A DNA stretch of 64,000 nt from Acinetobacter sp. ANC 4805 (GTDB taxonomy: Bacteria > Pseudomonadota > Gammaproteobacteria > Pseudomonadales > Moraxellaceae), in assembly GCF_022549495.1 (NCBI RefSeq), contig NZ_JAKZGD010000004.1:62001-126000 (forward strand), in the 5' to 3' direction. Numbering within the stretch: the stretch's first letter is position 1; each line of letters opens with the position of its first letter. The notes below the pieces were generated by a model. The model saw only the letters and a list, made by a program, of their open reading frames with translations. It was not told the origin of the DNA and searched no databases. Of the stretch, positions 6,813 through 17,000 are shown piece after piece. The position numbers and the translations under genes were made by a program.

Positions 6813-8642
6813 TTAAGCAGATTTAACAGCTGCTAATAACTCATTTTGACGATCTTTAAGCGCTTGAGGTAAGCGATCACCAAGTTTAGTAAATAACTCA
6901 GTGTGGCTTTCAAGTTCTTTGATCCATTGATCTTTGTCTTGAGCTGTTACTGTATTGAATTGCTCTTTAGAGAAATCAATACCTGTCCAGTTCAACTGTT
7001 CATAAGTTGGAACTAAACCGATTGGTGTTTCAGTCGCTTCAGCACGACCTTCACAACGATCGATGATCCACTCAAGAACACGCATGTTTTGACCGAAACC
7101 AGGCCATACGAAGTTGCCTTCAGCATCACGACGGAACCAGTTTACGTTGAAGATTTTTGGTAATTTATTACCAGCAGCTTCAGCTTTTGCACCCACTTCT
7201 TGACCGAGTTGTAACCAGTGACCGAAATAGTCAGCCATGTTGTAACCCGCAAATGGAAGCATTGCGAATGGGTCACGACGAACGATACCTTGTTGACCAA
7301 CAGCCGCAGCAGTTGTTTCAGAACCCATTGTTGCAGCTTTATAAACGCCATCAACCCAGTCAAAAGCTTCTGATACTAAAGGCACTGTATCTGCACGACG
7401 ACCACCGAAGATGAATGCAGAAATTGGTACACCCGCTGGATTTTCCCAGTCAGCATCAATCGAAGGACATTGACCCGCAGAAACGGTAAAGCGAGAGTTT
7501 GGATGTGCTGCTTTTTCGCCTTCAACGTAAGGTTGACCTTTCCATGTTGTTAGGTCAGCTGGGACTTCTTTAGTTAGACCTTCCCACCATACTTCGCCGT
7601 CTTTGGTCACTGCAACGTTTGTATAAATAACGTCTTTATGCATTGTTGCAATACAGTTCGGGTTGGTTTTGGTATTTGTACCAGGTGCAACACCGAAGAA
7701 ACCAGCTTCAGGGTTGATTGCATATAAGCGACCATCTTCACCTGGTTTGATCCAAGCAATATCATCACCTACAGTTTCAATTTTCCAACCTTCATAACCT
7801 GCTGGTGGAATCAACATTGCAAAGTTTGTTTTACCACATGCAGAAGGGAATGCTGCTGCGATGTAGTGTTTCTCGCCTTGTGGATTCGTCACACCTAAAA
7901 TAAGCATGTGCTCAGCTAACCAACCTTGTTCACGACCCATTGCAGAAGCAATACGTAATGCTAGGCATTTCTTACCAAGTAATGCATTACCACCATAACC
8001 AGAACCGTAAGACCAGATTTCACGAGTTTCTGGGTAATGAACGATATATTTTTCGTTATTACATGGCCAAGCAACATCTTTTTGACCGTCTTTTAATGGA
8101 GCAGCAACAGTATGCACACATGGGATAAACTCACCATCTGTACCTAATACGTCATAAACTGCTTTACCCATACGTGCCATTTTTGTCATGCTGACAGCAA
8201 CGTAAGGTGAATCTGTTAATTCAATACCGATATGAGCAATATGGCTGCCTAAAGGACCCATTGAGAAAGGAACAACGTACATCGTACGACCTTCCATTGA
8301 GCCATCAAATAAGCCATTTAATTTCGCACGCATTTCAGCAGGTGCAACCCAGTTGTTTGTTGCGCCAGCATCTTCTTGGTTTTCCGAGCAAATATAAGTG
8401 CGGTCTTCAACACGAGCAACATCAGAAGGATCAGAATTTGCAAGATAAGAACCAGGATGTTTTTCTTGGTTAAGTTTTTGCATAGTGCCGTTAGCAATCA
8501 TCAAGTCGATCAGACGTTGATATTCTTCTGCGCTTCCGTCACACCATTCAATTTTTGCTGGTTTAGTTAATTTTGCAATTTCTTCCACCCATGCAATAAG
8601 CTTAGGGTGACGAACGAATTCTGGTGCGTTCACTTGGGTCAT
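6813..8642 (-). CDS. pckG: Phosphoenolpyruvate carboxykinase (GTP)
   Basis: The 609-residue protein has the full GTP-type PEPCK signature. This includes the P-loop-like [16 protein letters not shown], the metal-binding region around [10 protein letters not shown], and a C-terminal nucleotide-contact region ([16 protein letters not shown], then [11 protein letters not shown]). It converts oxaloacetate and GTP to phosphoenolpyruvate, CO2 and GDP in the cytoplasm, the entry to gluconeogenesis from organic acids. That fits an organism living on acetate, amino acids and TCA intermediates. The length matches the family. It is monocistronic, with a 395-bp AT-rich upstream region shared with the divergent lipid kinase gene. 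Confidence 0.97.
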   Translation of the reverse strand: MTQVNAPEFVRHPKLIAWVEEIAKLTKPAKIEWCDGSAEEYQRLIDLMIANGTMQKLNQEKHPGSYLANSDPSDVARVEDRTYICSENQEDAGATNNWVAPAEMRAKLNGLFDGSMEGRTMYVVPFSMGPLGSHIAHIGIELTDSPYVAVSMTKMARMGKAVYDVLGTDGEFIPCVHTVAAPLKDGQKDVAWPCNNEKYIVHYPETREIWSYGSGYGGNALLGKKCLALRIASAMGREQGWLAEHMLILGVTNPQGEKHYIAAAFPSACGKTNFAMLIPPAGYEGWKIETVGDDIAWIKPGEDGRLYAINPEAGFFGVAPGTNTKTNPNCIATMHKDVIYTNVAVTKDGEVWWEGLTKEVPADLTTWKGQPYVEGEKAAHPNSRFTVSAGQCPSIDADWENPAGVPISAFIFGGRRADTVPLVSEAFDWVDGVYKAATMGSETTAAAVGQQGIVRRDPFAMLPFAGYNMADYFGHWLQLGQEVGAKAEAAGNKLPKIFNVNWFRRDAEGNFVWPGFGQNMRVLEWIIDRCEGRAEATETPIGLVPTYEQLNWTGIDFSKEQFNTVTAQDKDQWIKELESHTELFTKLGDRLPQALKDRQNELLAAVKSA

Positions 8643-9037
8643 GGTGATGCCTTTTTAAAGTGTGTACGACGTACAGTTCTATTCATTGGATGACAATGAA
8701 AATAGATGAAGTAAAAAAAGTGGCTGTATTAAAGCATAAAATCGTAAAAAAAATAAGATGCTGCAAAGTTAAAACTCGTTAATATAAGAATGTATATTTT
8801 TACTTAAAACATTGTTTTTGTTTGTTTTGATTGTTTTTTGCTATTCTATATGATTTTTTTATGTGTGTTATTTTTATTAAAAATTATAATTAAAAACAAT
8901 GATTTAAATTTGTTTATTTTTTTGAGAATTATTATTGATAAATTGAATAATGCTCATCCAAAATTTACATAAACAAGCTTTTATTTGTTGATTTTGTAAA
9001 CAAAAATACAGGTAAATTATTTTAAAGGCTGATGTGA
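8643..9037. promoter_or_regulatory. AT-rich divergent intergenic region (pckG / lipid kinase)
   Basis: These 395 bp hold no supported gene. They are extremely AT-rich with runs of T and A and must carry the divergent promoters of pckG and the lipid kinase gene. No operator could be identified with confidence. Confidence 0.45.
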
Positions 9038-9976
9038 GTGAAGCAAGATTTGCAGCCCTTATCGATTATCTATAATCAGAAATCAGGATTCCATGCGACA
9101 CAACAAGAGGATGTTTATGAAAGTTTGATGACATTGTGGACACAATATCATTTTGAAATTCAGGTTTTTAAATTAAATCAACACATTGATTTTGATGAAA
9201 TGATGATAAATGTTTTAGCTCGTCATCAACATGCACATTTGCGTGGTGTTGTGGTGGCTGCGGGTGGTGATGGAACCTTAAATGCCGTTGCAAAAAAGTT
9301 GCTACATACTGATATTCCGATGGGAATCATCCCTTTAGGAACTTTTAATTATGTTGCACGTGCGTTAGATATTCCGATTGATGTGGTTCAAGCAGCAGAG
9401 CTGATTGCTATAGGTCAACCACGCGATGTTCATGTGGCAATGATCAATGATCAAATTTATTTGAATAATGCCAGTCTAGGTTTATATCCTTTATTCATCA
9501 AGAAACGTGAATTATATAATCACTATTTAGGGCGTTTTCCATTACATGCTTATACGTCAGCTTTGGATGTATTGCTTCGTGAACATAAATCATTAAAGCT
9601 TGCGGTTACTGTCGACGGTCAAAAGTATCCTGTTGCGACGCCTTTAATTTTTTTTGGAAATAATCAACTGCAATTGAGTGATATGAAATTAAGAATTGCA
9701 GAATGTGCGGCAAAAGGAAAGTTGGCAGGCGTAGTGGTTGCTAAAAGTGATCGACTCAGTTTATTAAAAATGTTGTGGCGGTTAATTCAAGGGAAAATTG
9801 ACCAGACGAGAGATGTTTATTCTTTCTGTGCTGAGGAAATACGAGTTGATTGTAAAAAGTCAAAACTCACTGTTGCAGTAGATGGTGAGTTGGTGCAGAT
9901 GCAGCCGCCATTAAAATTTTCAGTTAAAAAATCAGCGTTAAAAGTGATGGTTCCAAATGTTGTTACACCTGTCTGA
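9038..9976 (+). CDS. Diacylglycerol kinase-family lipid kinase (YegS/BmrU type)
   Basis: The 312-residue protein carries the diacylglycerol-kinase catalytic domain. It has SIIYNQKSG at the N-terminus, the nucleotide-binding VVVAAGGDGTLNAVAKKL, and the PLGTFNYVARAL motif (PLGTxN of the family). A second beta-rich lobe contains an AVDGE motif near the C-terminus. Such enzymes phosphorylate diacylglycerol, phosphatidylglycerol or related lipids; the actual substrate is not predictable. Translation probably begins with GTG at 9038, because the in-frame ATG two codons upstream is followed at once by a stop. The next gene starts inside its last codons. Confidence 0.87.
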   Translation: MKQDLQPLSIIYNQKSGFHATQQEDVYESLMTLWTQYHFEIQVFKLNQHIDFDEMMINVLARHQHAHLRGVVVAAGGDGTLNAVAKKLLHTDIPMGIIPLGTFNYVARALDIPIDVVQAAELIAIGQPRDVHVAMINDQIYLNNASLGLYPLFIKKRELYNHYLGRFPLHAYTSALDVLLREHKSLKLAVTVDGQKYPVATPLIFFGNNQLQLSDMKLRIAECAAKGKLAGVVVAKSDRLSLLKMLWRLIQGKIDQTRDVYSFCAEEIRVDCKKSKLTVAVDGELVQMQPPLKFSVKKSALKVMVPNVVTPV

Positions 9977-10715
9977 TCTACATTTTGGTACTGAGCGTGT
10001 GGGATGTATTCAAGCCATACAGCAATTTTGTCAGCAATATCGTCCAGAAGCGATTGTTGTGAGTGGTGATCTTACACAGCGCGCTCGTTTTAAGCAGTTT
10101 TATCATTGTCGTCAGTTTTTAGATTCTCTGCATATCCCATATCTTGTGGTGCCAGGCAATCATGATATTCCGCTTTATCATGTCTGGAATCGTTTTTTCT
10201 CCCCATTTGTTCGTTATCAAGCTTTCTTTGGCGGTTTAGAACCGACTTTGGAAACGGAGCATTTTTATATTGTCGGGATGAATAGTATTCGTCGTAGATA
10301 CCATACACGAGGACATATTTCTCTTGAACAAATTCATGAGACGAGCAGAAAGCTAAAGAATGCACCAGCCAATAAAATAAAATTAGTCGTTTTCCATCAA
10401 CCTTTTTATACCTTTCCCAATGAGCATGGCGATAGGGATTGTCCTGTACTGGCTAAAATTGCATTAGAAGCTTGGGGTGAAGAGGGATTGTTTGGTTTAT
10501 TACACGGGCATTTGCATAAAGTGGCTGTACATGATTTAAATCAAATTTTTCAGTTGGGATTTGATCATCCAATTTTAGATATTCATGCTGGAACGGCAAC
10601 TTCAAATCGATTGCGTTTTGGATTGTCAAATAGTTTTAATGTGATTTTGGAAGATGGAACAATTGAGCATTATTGGTTTGATGAATCCTCTATAAAATTT
10701 AAAAGAAATTTTTGA
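9957..10715 (+). CDS. Calcineurin-like metallophosphoesterase
   Basis: The 252-residue protein has the dimetal phosphoesterase motifs in order: LSDLHFG (D-x-H), VVSGDLTQ (GD), VPGNHDIP (GNHD), VVFHQPF and GLLHGHLHK (GHxH). The substrate could be a cyclic nucleotide, a phospholipid or a nucleic acid and cannot be told. It overlaps the lipid kinase gene by 20 bp, so the two are co-translated. A joint role in phospholipid turnover is a reasonable inference from this coupling. Confidence 0.87.
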   Translation: MLLHLSDLHFGTERVGCIQAIQQFCQQYRPEAIVVSGDLTQRARFKQFYHCRQFLDSLHIPYLVVPGNHDIPLYHVWNRFFSPFVRYQAFFGGLEPTLETEHFYIVGMNSIRRRYHTRGHISLEQIHETSRKLKNAPANKIKLVVFHQPFYTFPNEHGDRDCPVLAKIALEAWGEEGLFGLLHGHLHKVAVHDLNQIFQLGFDHPILDIHAGTATSNRLRFGLSNSFNVILEDGTIEHYWFDESSIKFKRNF

Positions 10716-11003
10716 ATTTTTATATATGTTTTAAATCTAAGTAGTAGATTAGTTGGTTGTTATCTAATAATATTGCACTTGTTTTGTTTTTCTATATTAA
10801 GAATGAAGGGATGTTATTGTTTTAAGTTCATTTTTAATTGAAATGGTATTAATGAATCTAATTTTAATTTGGTCTTATGTAAAGTTGGTTTTTCTAATTT
10901 TTACTTAATTAAAAGTGGATTTTTATATTATTTTGATTTAACTAAATCTTAATATTTAAGAATAAATTTAAATAAATAATTATTTTAAATGTATGGTGGG
11001 GAA

Positions 11004-14000
11004 ATGACAAAGGTATCATTGATAACTAAGAATTCTGCTGGAAAATTTGTAGAAGATAGTGTTGTTCAGATCGGGACAGCCGCAACAAAAACAATAACAT
11101 TAAAACCAAATACGATTCTTAAGTTGGAAATAAAACCAGAAGACATTTCATCTGTTGCCAAAGAAGGGAATAATGCCGTCATCTACTTAAAAGATGGAAC
11201 AAAAGTTGTTTTAGAGAATTTCTATATCGTCGATAATCCACAAATTCTTTTACAGAATGGTCAGCAATTTTGGACTGCAAAATTAACTCAAGATGCAACT
11301 AGTCAAGCTGTAATTGACTATGTAGAGCTTAGTAATGTACCTGCATTGATAACAGCAAGTGATACTATTCCAATGTGGAATTGGCTTGTTGGTGGCTTAG
11401 CTGGTGCAACAGCAGTTGCTGTATTTTCTGAAAAAGATTCTAAAGATACAACTCCTCCAATATCAGGAAGCCTAAGTTTTTCTCATTTTGTTGATACGGG
11501 ACACTTACCTACTGATTATTTATCACAAGATAAAAGTTTTACTTTGGTTTTAACTGGGCAAGAAGCGAATACCAGTATTACCTATTTGATGTCAAAAGAT
11601 AATGGACAAACTTGGACAGAAACAACGGTTAATCAAACTGATTTAGCAGATGGTAGCTATCAGTTTAAAGCGATTGTAAAAGATGCAGCAGGAAATAGTT
11701 CCGAGACCGCTGTTCAAAAAGTTGTGATTGATACCACAGCACCCAATGCAGGTGTTTTGCAGCTCAGTGATTTTACAGATACAGGTATGTCTGAGACTGA
11801 TCAAATCAGCCAAGATAAGAGTTTTACATTAGCTTTAACGGGGCAAGAGATTGGTGCGAATGTCACTTATTTAATGTCAAAAGACAATGGGCAAACTTGG
11901 ACAGAAACAACGGTTAATCAAACTGATTTAGCAGATGGTAGTTATCAGTTTAAAATTGTTGTTGCAGATGTGGCTGGGAATCGTTCAGAAACAGCGATTC
12001 AAAAAGTTGTGATTGATACTACAGCACCAAATGCAGGTGTTTTGCAGCTCAGTGATTTTACAGATATAGGTATGTCTGAGACTGATCAAATCAGCCAAGA
12101 TAAAAGCTTTACATTAGTTTTAACTGGGCAAGAAGCGAATACCAGCATTACCTATTTAATGTCAAAAGACAATGAACAAACTTGGACAGAAACAACGGTT
12201 AATCAAACCGATTTAGCAGATGGTAGTTATCAGTTTAAAGCGATTGTAAAAGATGCAGCAGGAAATAGTTCCGAGACTGCTGTTCAAAAAGTTGTGATTG
12301 ATACCACAGCACCAAACGCAGGTGTTTTGCAGCTCAGTGATTTTACAGATACAGGTGTGTCTGAGACTGATCAAATCAGCCAAGACAAGAGTTTTACTTT
12401 ACAACTTACACAACCAATCATCGTTGGTGAGCAAATTGCATTCTTAGATCATTTTGAAGTATCTACAGATGGTGGTCAAACTTGGAATATTACAGATGCA
12501 GCTCAGACTGATTTAGCAGATGGTAGCTATCAGTTTAAAGCAGTTGTAACAGATATAGCAGGGAATTATTCTGAAACAGCAATCCAACAAGTGACTGTTG
12601 ATCGTAAATTAGAATTATTAAATAATATTGTTAAAATTAAATCTGTTACAGATGATAATGCGATAAGCCTATCTGAAAAAGATCAGACCATTCCAATCCG
12701 AATTCAGATAGATCATTTACCTAATGATGTAAATCAGACACTAACAAATGTGAGTACCTTGATTGGTGAAACAATCATTAATTTTACATTTGATCCGACT
12801 TATCAAGATTGGGTAGCTGAGATTCCAGCAACCAGTTTATGGTCAGAAGGACAACAGAATAGTTTAACAATAGATGTACGTTTTGTTGACATCGCAGGCA
12901 ATACCACAACGCTTCAACAAAGCCATGATTTTCAATTAAATCATATACCGACTGCCCCTCAGCTATTAGTGGCAAAATCAAATAACTTAGATGGTTCAAT
13001 TATTTCGGGTACTGCTTATAAGGGAAGTATCGTTGATTTTTATACCGTAAGCGGTGAATGGATCGCGAGTACAGTTGCAAATGAGCAAGGTGAATTCACA
13101 CTCAAAACATCGCTAATTAATGCCGATCAGGAAATTTATGTCACTGCAAAAGTTGATGAATACACCAGTGAGGTATCATTACCAATTACAGTTGTTGAGG
13201 TTCCATTTCTTAATATTATAAAAATTAGCCCAGAAGGTATCATTACAGGTTATGCAACTGAGGGTAGCCATTTTTCCGTAAGAGATGCTGAAGGTAATCT
13301 TATTCAAGTCTTTTCATCTGTGAAGTTTGATGACTCAATTACAACACCACTTAACCTTATGAATTTAGGAGGTGTTCAGCCGTTTACACTTACATTAGAC
13401 AAACCTTTGGCGGAAGGTTCAGAAATCATTATTACAGCTGAAAAAGATGGATTTATTGGCTATCCACAGTTAATTGTTACCGATTACACACCAGCAGAAT
13501 TTTTAGAAAAACCCGTGTTTAACGAAGAGGGTAATAATTTATTAGTGCATACCAATGAGCCAAATACTTTAATTTTGGTATTTGCTGATTCATCTGAAAA
13601 TATGATTGGTTTTGGGTATTCTGATGAAAATGGTATAGCTCATGTAGAAATTTTGCAGACTCTTAATGAGGGTGAGCAGGTTAGAGTTCAGTTGGTTGAT
13701 AAAAATCAAAATATGAGTGAAGTCATTATTGGTGCTCCAAACTTTGCTTATGCTCCAAATATTTATCATATTTCTCAAGATGGCCTAATTTCTGGTTGGG
13801 TTGAAACAAATAGTACCATTATTGTAAAAGATGCAAATGGCGTTGTATTAGGGGAGGAATTATCAGGTGGAGGGCTTATTTGGAATCATGATTTTACCGA
13901 ATTTAACTTATCGGTTAATCGCCCGTTGACTGATGGTGAGCAATTATTTATCCATATTATTGATGTTAAAGGTCTAGTTAGTCCTGAGACGGTAATTAAT

Positions 14001-17000
14001 GTTGATTTCACACCACCGCCAGCTCCTACTCATCTATATTTTAATGAAGAGGGTGATTGGATTTATGGAACAGCAGAAGCGTTCACTGAAATCACCATTA
14101 CCGATAAAAATGGAACAGTTTTAAATCATTGGGGATGGGATCGTTGGACAGATCAAGATGGTAATTTTGCCATAGAGTTAAATCATTACCTAACCAATGC
14201 AGATATTGTGTATGTAACTGCTAAAGATAGTAATGGGAATATAAGTTTAGTCACAGAGGTGACAGCGCCGAATTATGCTTTTGCTCCAATCATTGAAAAT
14301 CTGACTAATCAGGGGCTTTTTACTGGTTATGCAGAAAGTAACAGCACGCTTATTATTAAAGATGCTCATAATGTAACTATCGCTGAAATTGTGATTAGCA
14401 ATAACAATAGTGGAAATGATTTAAGCTATTTTAGCTTCAATCTGAATAAATCACTCATAAACGGTGAAACATTTTCTCTGTCAATTATTGACCATAATGG
14501 ATTGATTAGTGCTGAAACGATCGTTATTGCCGATGTAGTCGCACCAGAGCCAGCACAAAATGTGATGTTCACAGAAGATGGATATTATCTCAATGGTATG
14601 GCTGAGTTAGGCTCAACTATTCAAATATTTGACCGAAATGGCACTCAAGTGAATTGGTATGCAAATGTTCAATTGGATGGTTCATTTCATATTGGTTTAG
14701 GAAATCATTATTTACATGGTGAAGCATTTACTGTCACTGTGACGGATCGAGCTGGTAATATCAGTCAAGCCATCTCAATAAATGCCCCTATTGATGATAT
14801 TGCGCCAAATCCAATTGAAAATATTGTCTTAAATGAAAATGGCTCTAGCTTCATAGCAAATGCAGAAGCGAATAGTCGAATCGAGGTGCTAGACCAATCA
14901 GGACGTAGTGTTGGTTGGGGAAGCACGGATAGTCAGGGCAATGTATCAGGTTATTTTAATCAGATTTACTTACATGGCGAGCAACTTACTTTTGTTGTAG
15001 TTGATCGTGCAGGGAATCGTAGTACTGAAGTTAAACAAATAGCGTTAAATGATGATGTTGCTCCAAATGTGATTGCAAACATAATTTTCAATGAAAATGG
15101 TCAGAGTTTTACAGGATTAGCTGAAGCAGAAAGTCGAATCGAAGTATTTGATGCAATTGGTGCTCAAGTCGGTTGGGGAAATACCGATAGCTCAGGAAGT
15201 GTAAGTGGTTATCTGAATCAAACATATCTTAAAGGGCAAGAACTTAGCTTTGTAGTGATAGATCGAGCAGGGAATCGTAGTGTTGAAGTTAAACAAATAG
15301 CGTTAAATGATGATGTTGCTCCAAATGCGATTACAAACATAATTTTCAATGAAAATGGTCAAAACTTTACTGCAGTTGCTGAAGCACAAGGTCAAGTTGA
15401 AGTTTTAAATGCTGCTGGTTATCAAGTGGGTTGGGGGTATGTTGATAATTCAGGTAATGTATCCGGAACTTTCTATCAAACATATTTCAAGGGGCAAGAA
15501 CTTACATTCGTTGTGATAGACCGTGCAGGGAATCGTAGTGTTGAAGTTAAACAAACAGCGTTAAATGATGATGTTGCTCCCAATGCAATTACAAACATAA
15601 TTTTAAATGAAAATGGTCAAAACTTTACTGCAGTTGCTGAGGCACAAAGTCAAGTTGAAGTTTTCGATGCAACTGGCACTAAAGTTGGTTGGGGAAATAC
15701 CGATAGCTCAGGAAATGTAAGTGGTTATTTGAATCAAACATATCTCAAGGGACAAGAACTTACATTCGTTGTAATAGACCGTGCAGGGAATCGTAGTGTT
15801 GATGTTAAACAAACAGCGTTAAGCGATGATATTGCACCAAGTCCAATTAAACAGATAGTGTTGAATGAGGATGGTCAGCGTTTCACAGCTCAAGCAGAAG
15901 CCGATAGCCAAATTGAGGTTCTTGATCAGTTAGGTGGTCGGGTGGGTTGGGGCTATGTTGATGGTGTAGGTAATGTTTCAGGTTATTTTAATCAGATTTA
16001 CTTACATGGTGAACAGCTTTCATTTGTTGTTGTGGATCGAGCAGGGAATCGTAGTACAGAAGTTAAGCAAATAGCCCTCATTGATAATATTGCACCGAAT
16101 GCAATTCAGAATATTGTCTTAAATGAAAATGGTTCGAACTTTACAGCACAAACCGAAGTTGGAAGCTCTATTGAAGTATTAGATCAATCAGGTAATAGAG
16201 TTGGTTGGGGTTTTGTGGATAGTTTGGGTAATGTCTCAGGCTCTTTCAATCAAGTTTACTTACATGGTGAGGAACTTCGTTTTATTGCAATAGATCGTGC
16301 AGGGAATCGTAGTTCTGAAGTTAAACAAACAGCGTTAAATGATGACGTTGCACCGAATGTGATTGCAAACATAATTTTTAATGAGAATGGTCAGAATTTT
16401 ATTGGATTAGCTGAAGCAGAAAGTCGAATCGAAGTATTTGATGCAACTGGTGCTCAAGTCGGTTGGGGAAATACCGATAGCTCAGGAAGTGTAAGTGGTT
16501 ATCTGAATCAAATATATCTTAAAGGGCAAGAACTTACCTTTGTAGTGATAGACCGAGCAGGTAATCGAAGTGTTGAAGTTAAAGAAAATGCTTTAATTGA
16601 TGATATTGCACCATCAACTGTTAAAAGTATGAGATTGACCTCAGATGGATGGCTTTTGGGTGAGGCAGAGCCTAATTCAACTATTGAGATTATTGATCAA
16701 TATGGTGCAGTTATTACAACAACCAATGTTGGGTATGATGGAACTTTTAGTCAATTAATCAATTTGAGCCATTACCAAACACAAAATTTGAGTTTAATTG
16801 TCAAAGATATTGCTGGTAACCGCAGTGAGGTTGTTCATAAGTTAGTACCTCTTTCTATTCATTCACCAGATGCTGCAATAGAGCTAAAACTCGATGTGAA
16901 TGGTCATATTTTGACTGGTAAGGCAACAGCGGGAATGATGATCGCTGTTACATCAACCAATGGCGAGATCGTTAATTGGTTGTGGAACAGTATAGCGAAT

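Noticed and set aside
7142..8570. Open frames within pckG on both strands
   Set aside because: They are overlapped by an intact, strongly conserved gene and have no independent support.
10716..10988. Possible small RNA or riboswitch before the adhesin gene
   Set aside because: The region is only AT-rich, and no conserved structure or terminator-like element was seen.
11445..16598. Regularly spaced repeats that could look like a CRISPR array or tandem satellite
   Set aside because: The periods (285 and 258 bp) are multiples of three, lie within one long open reading frame and encode protein repeats. No cas genes are present.
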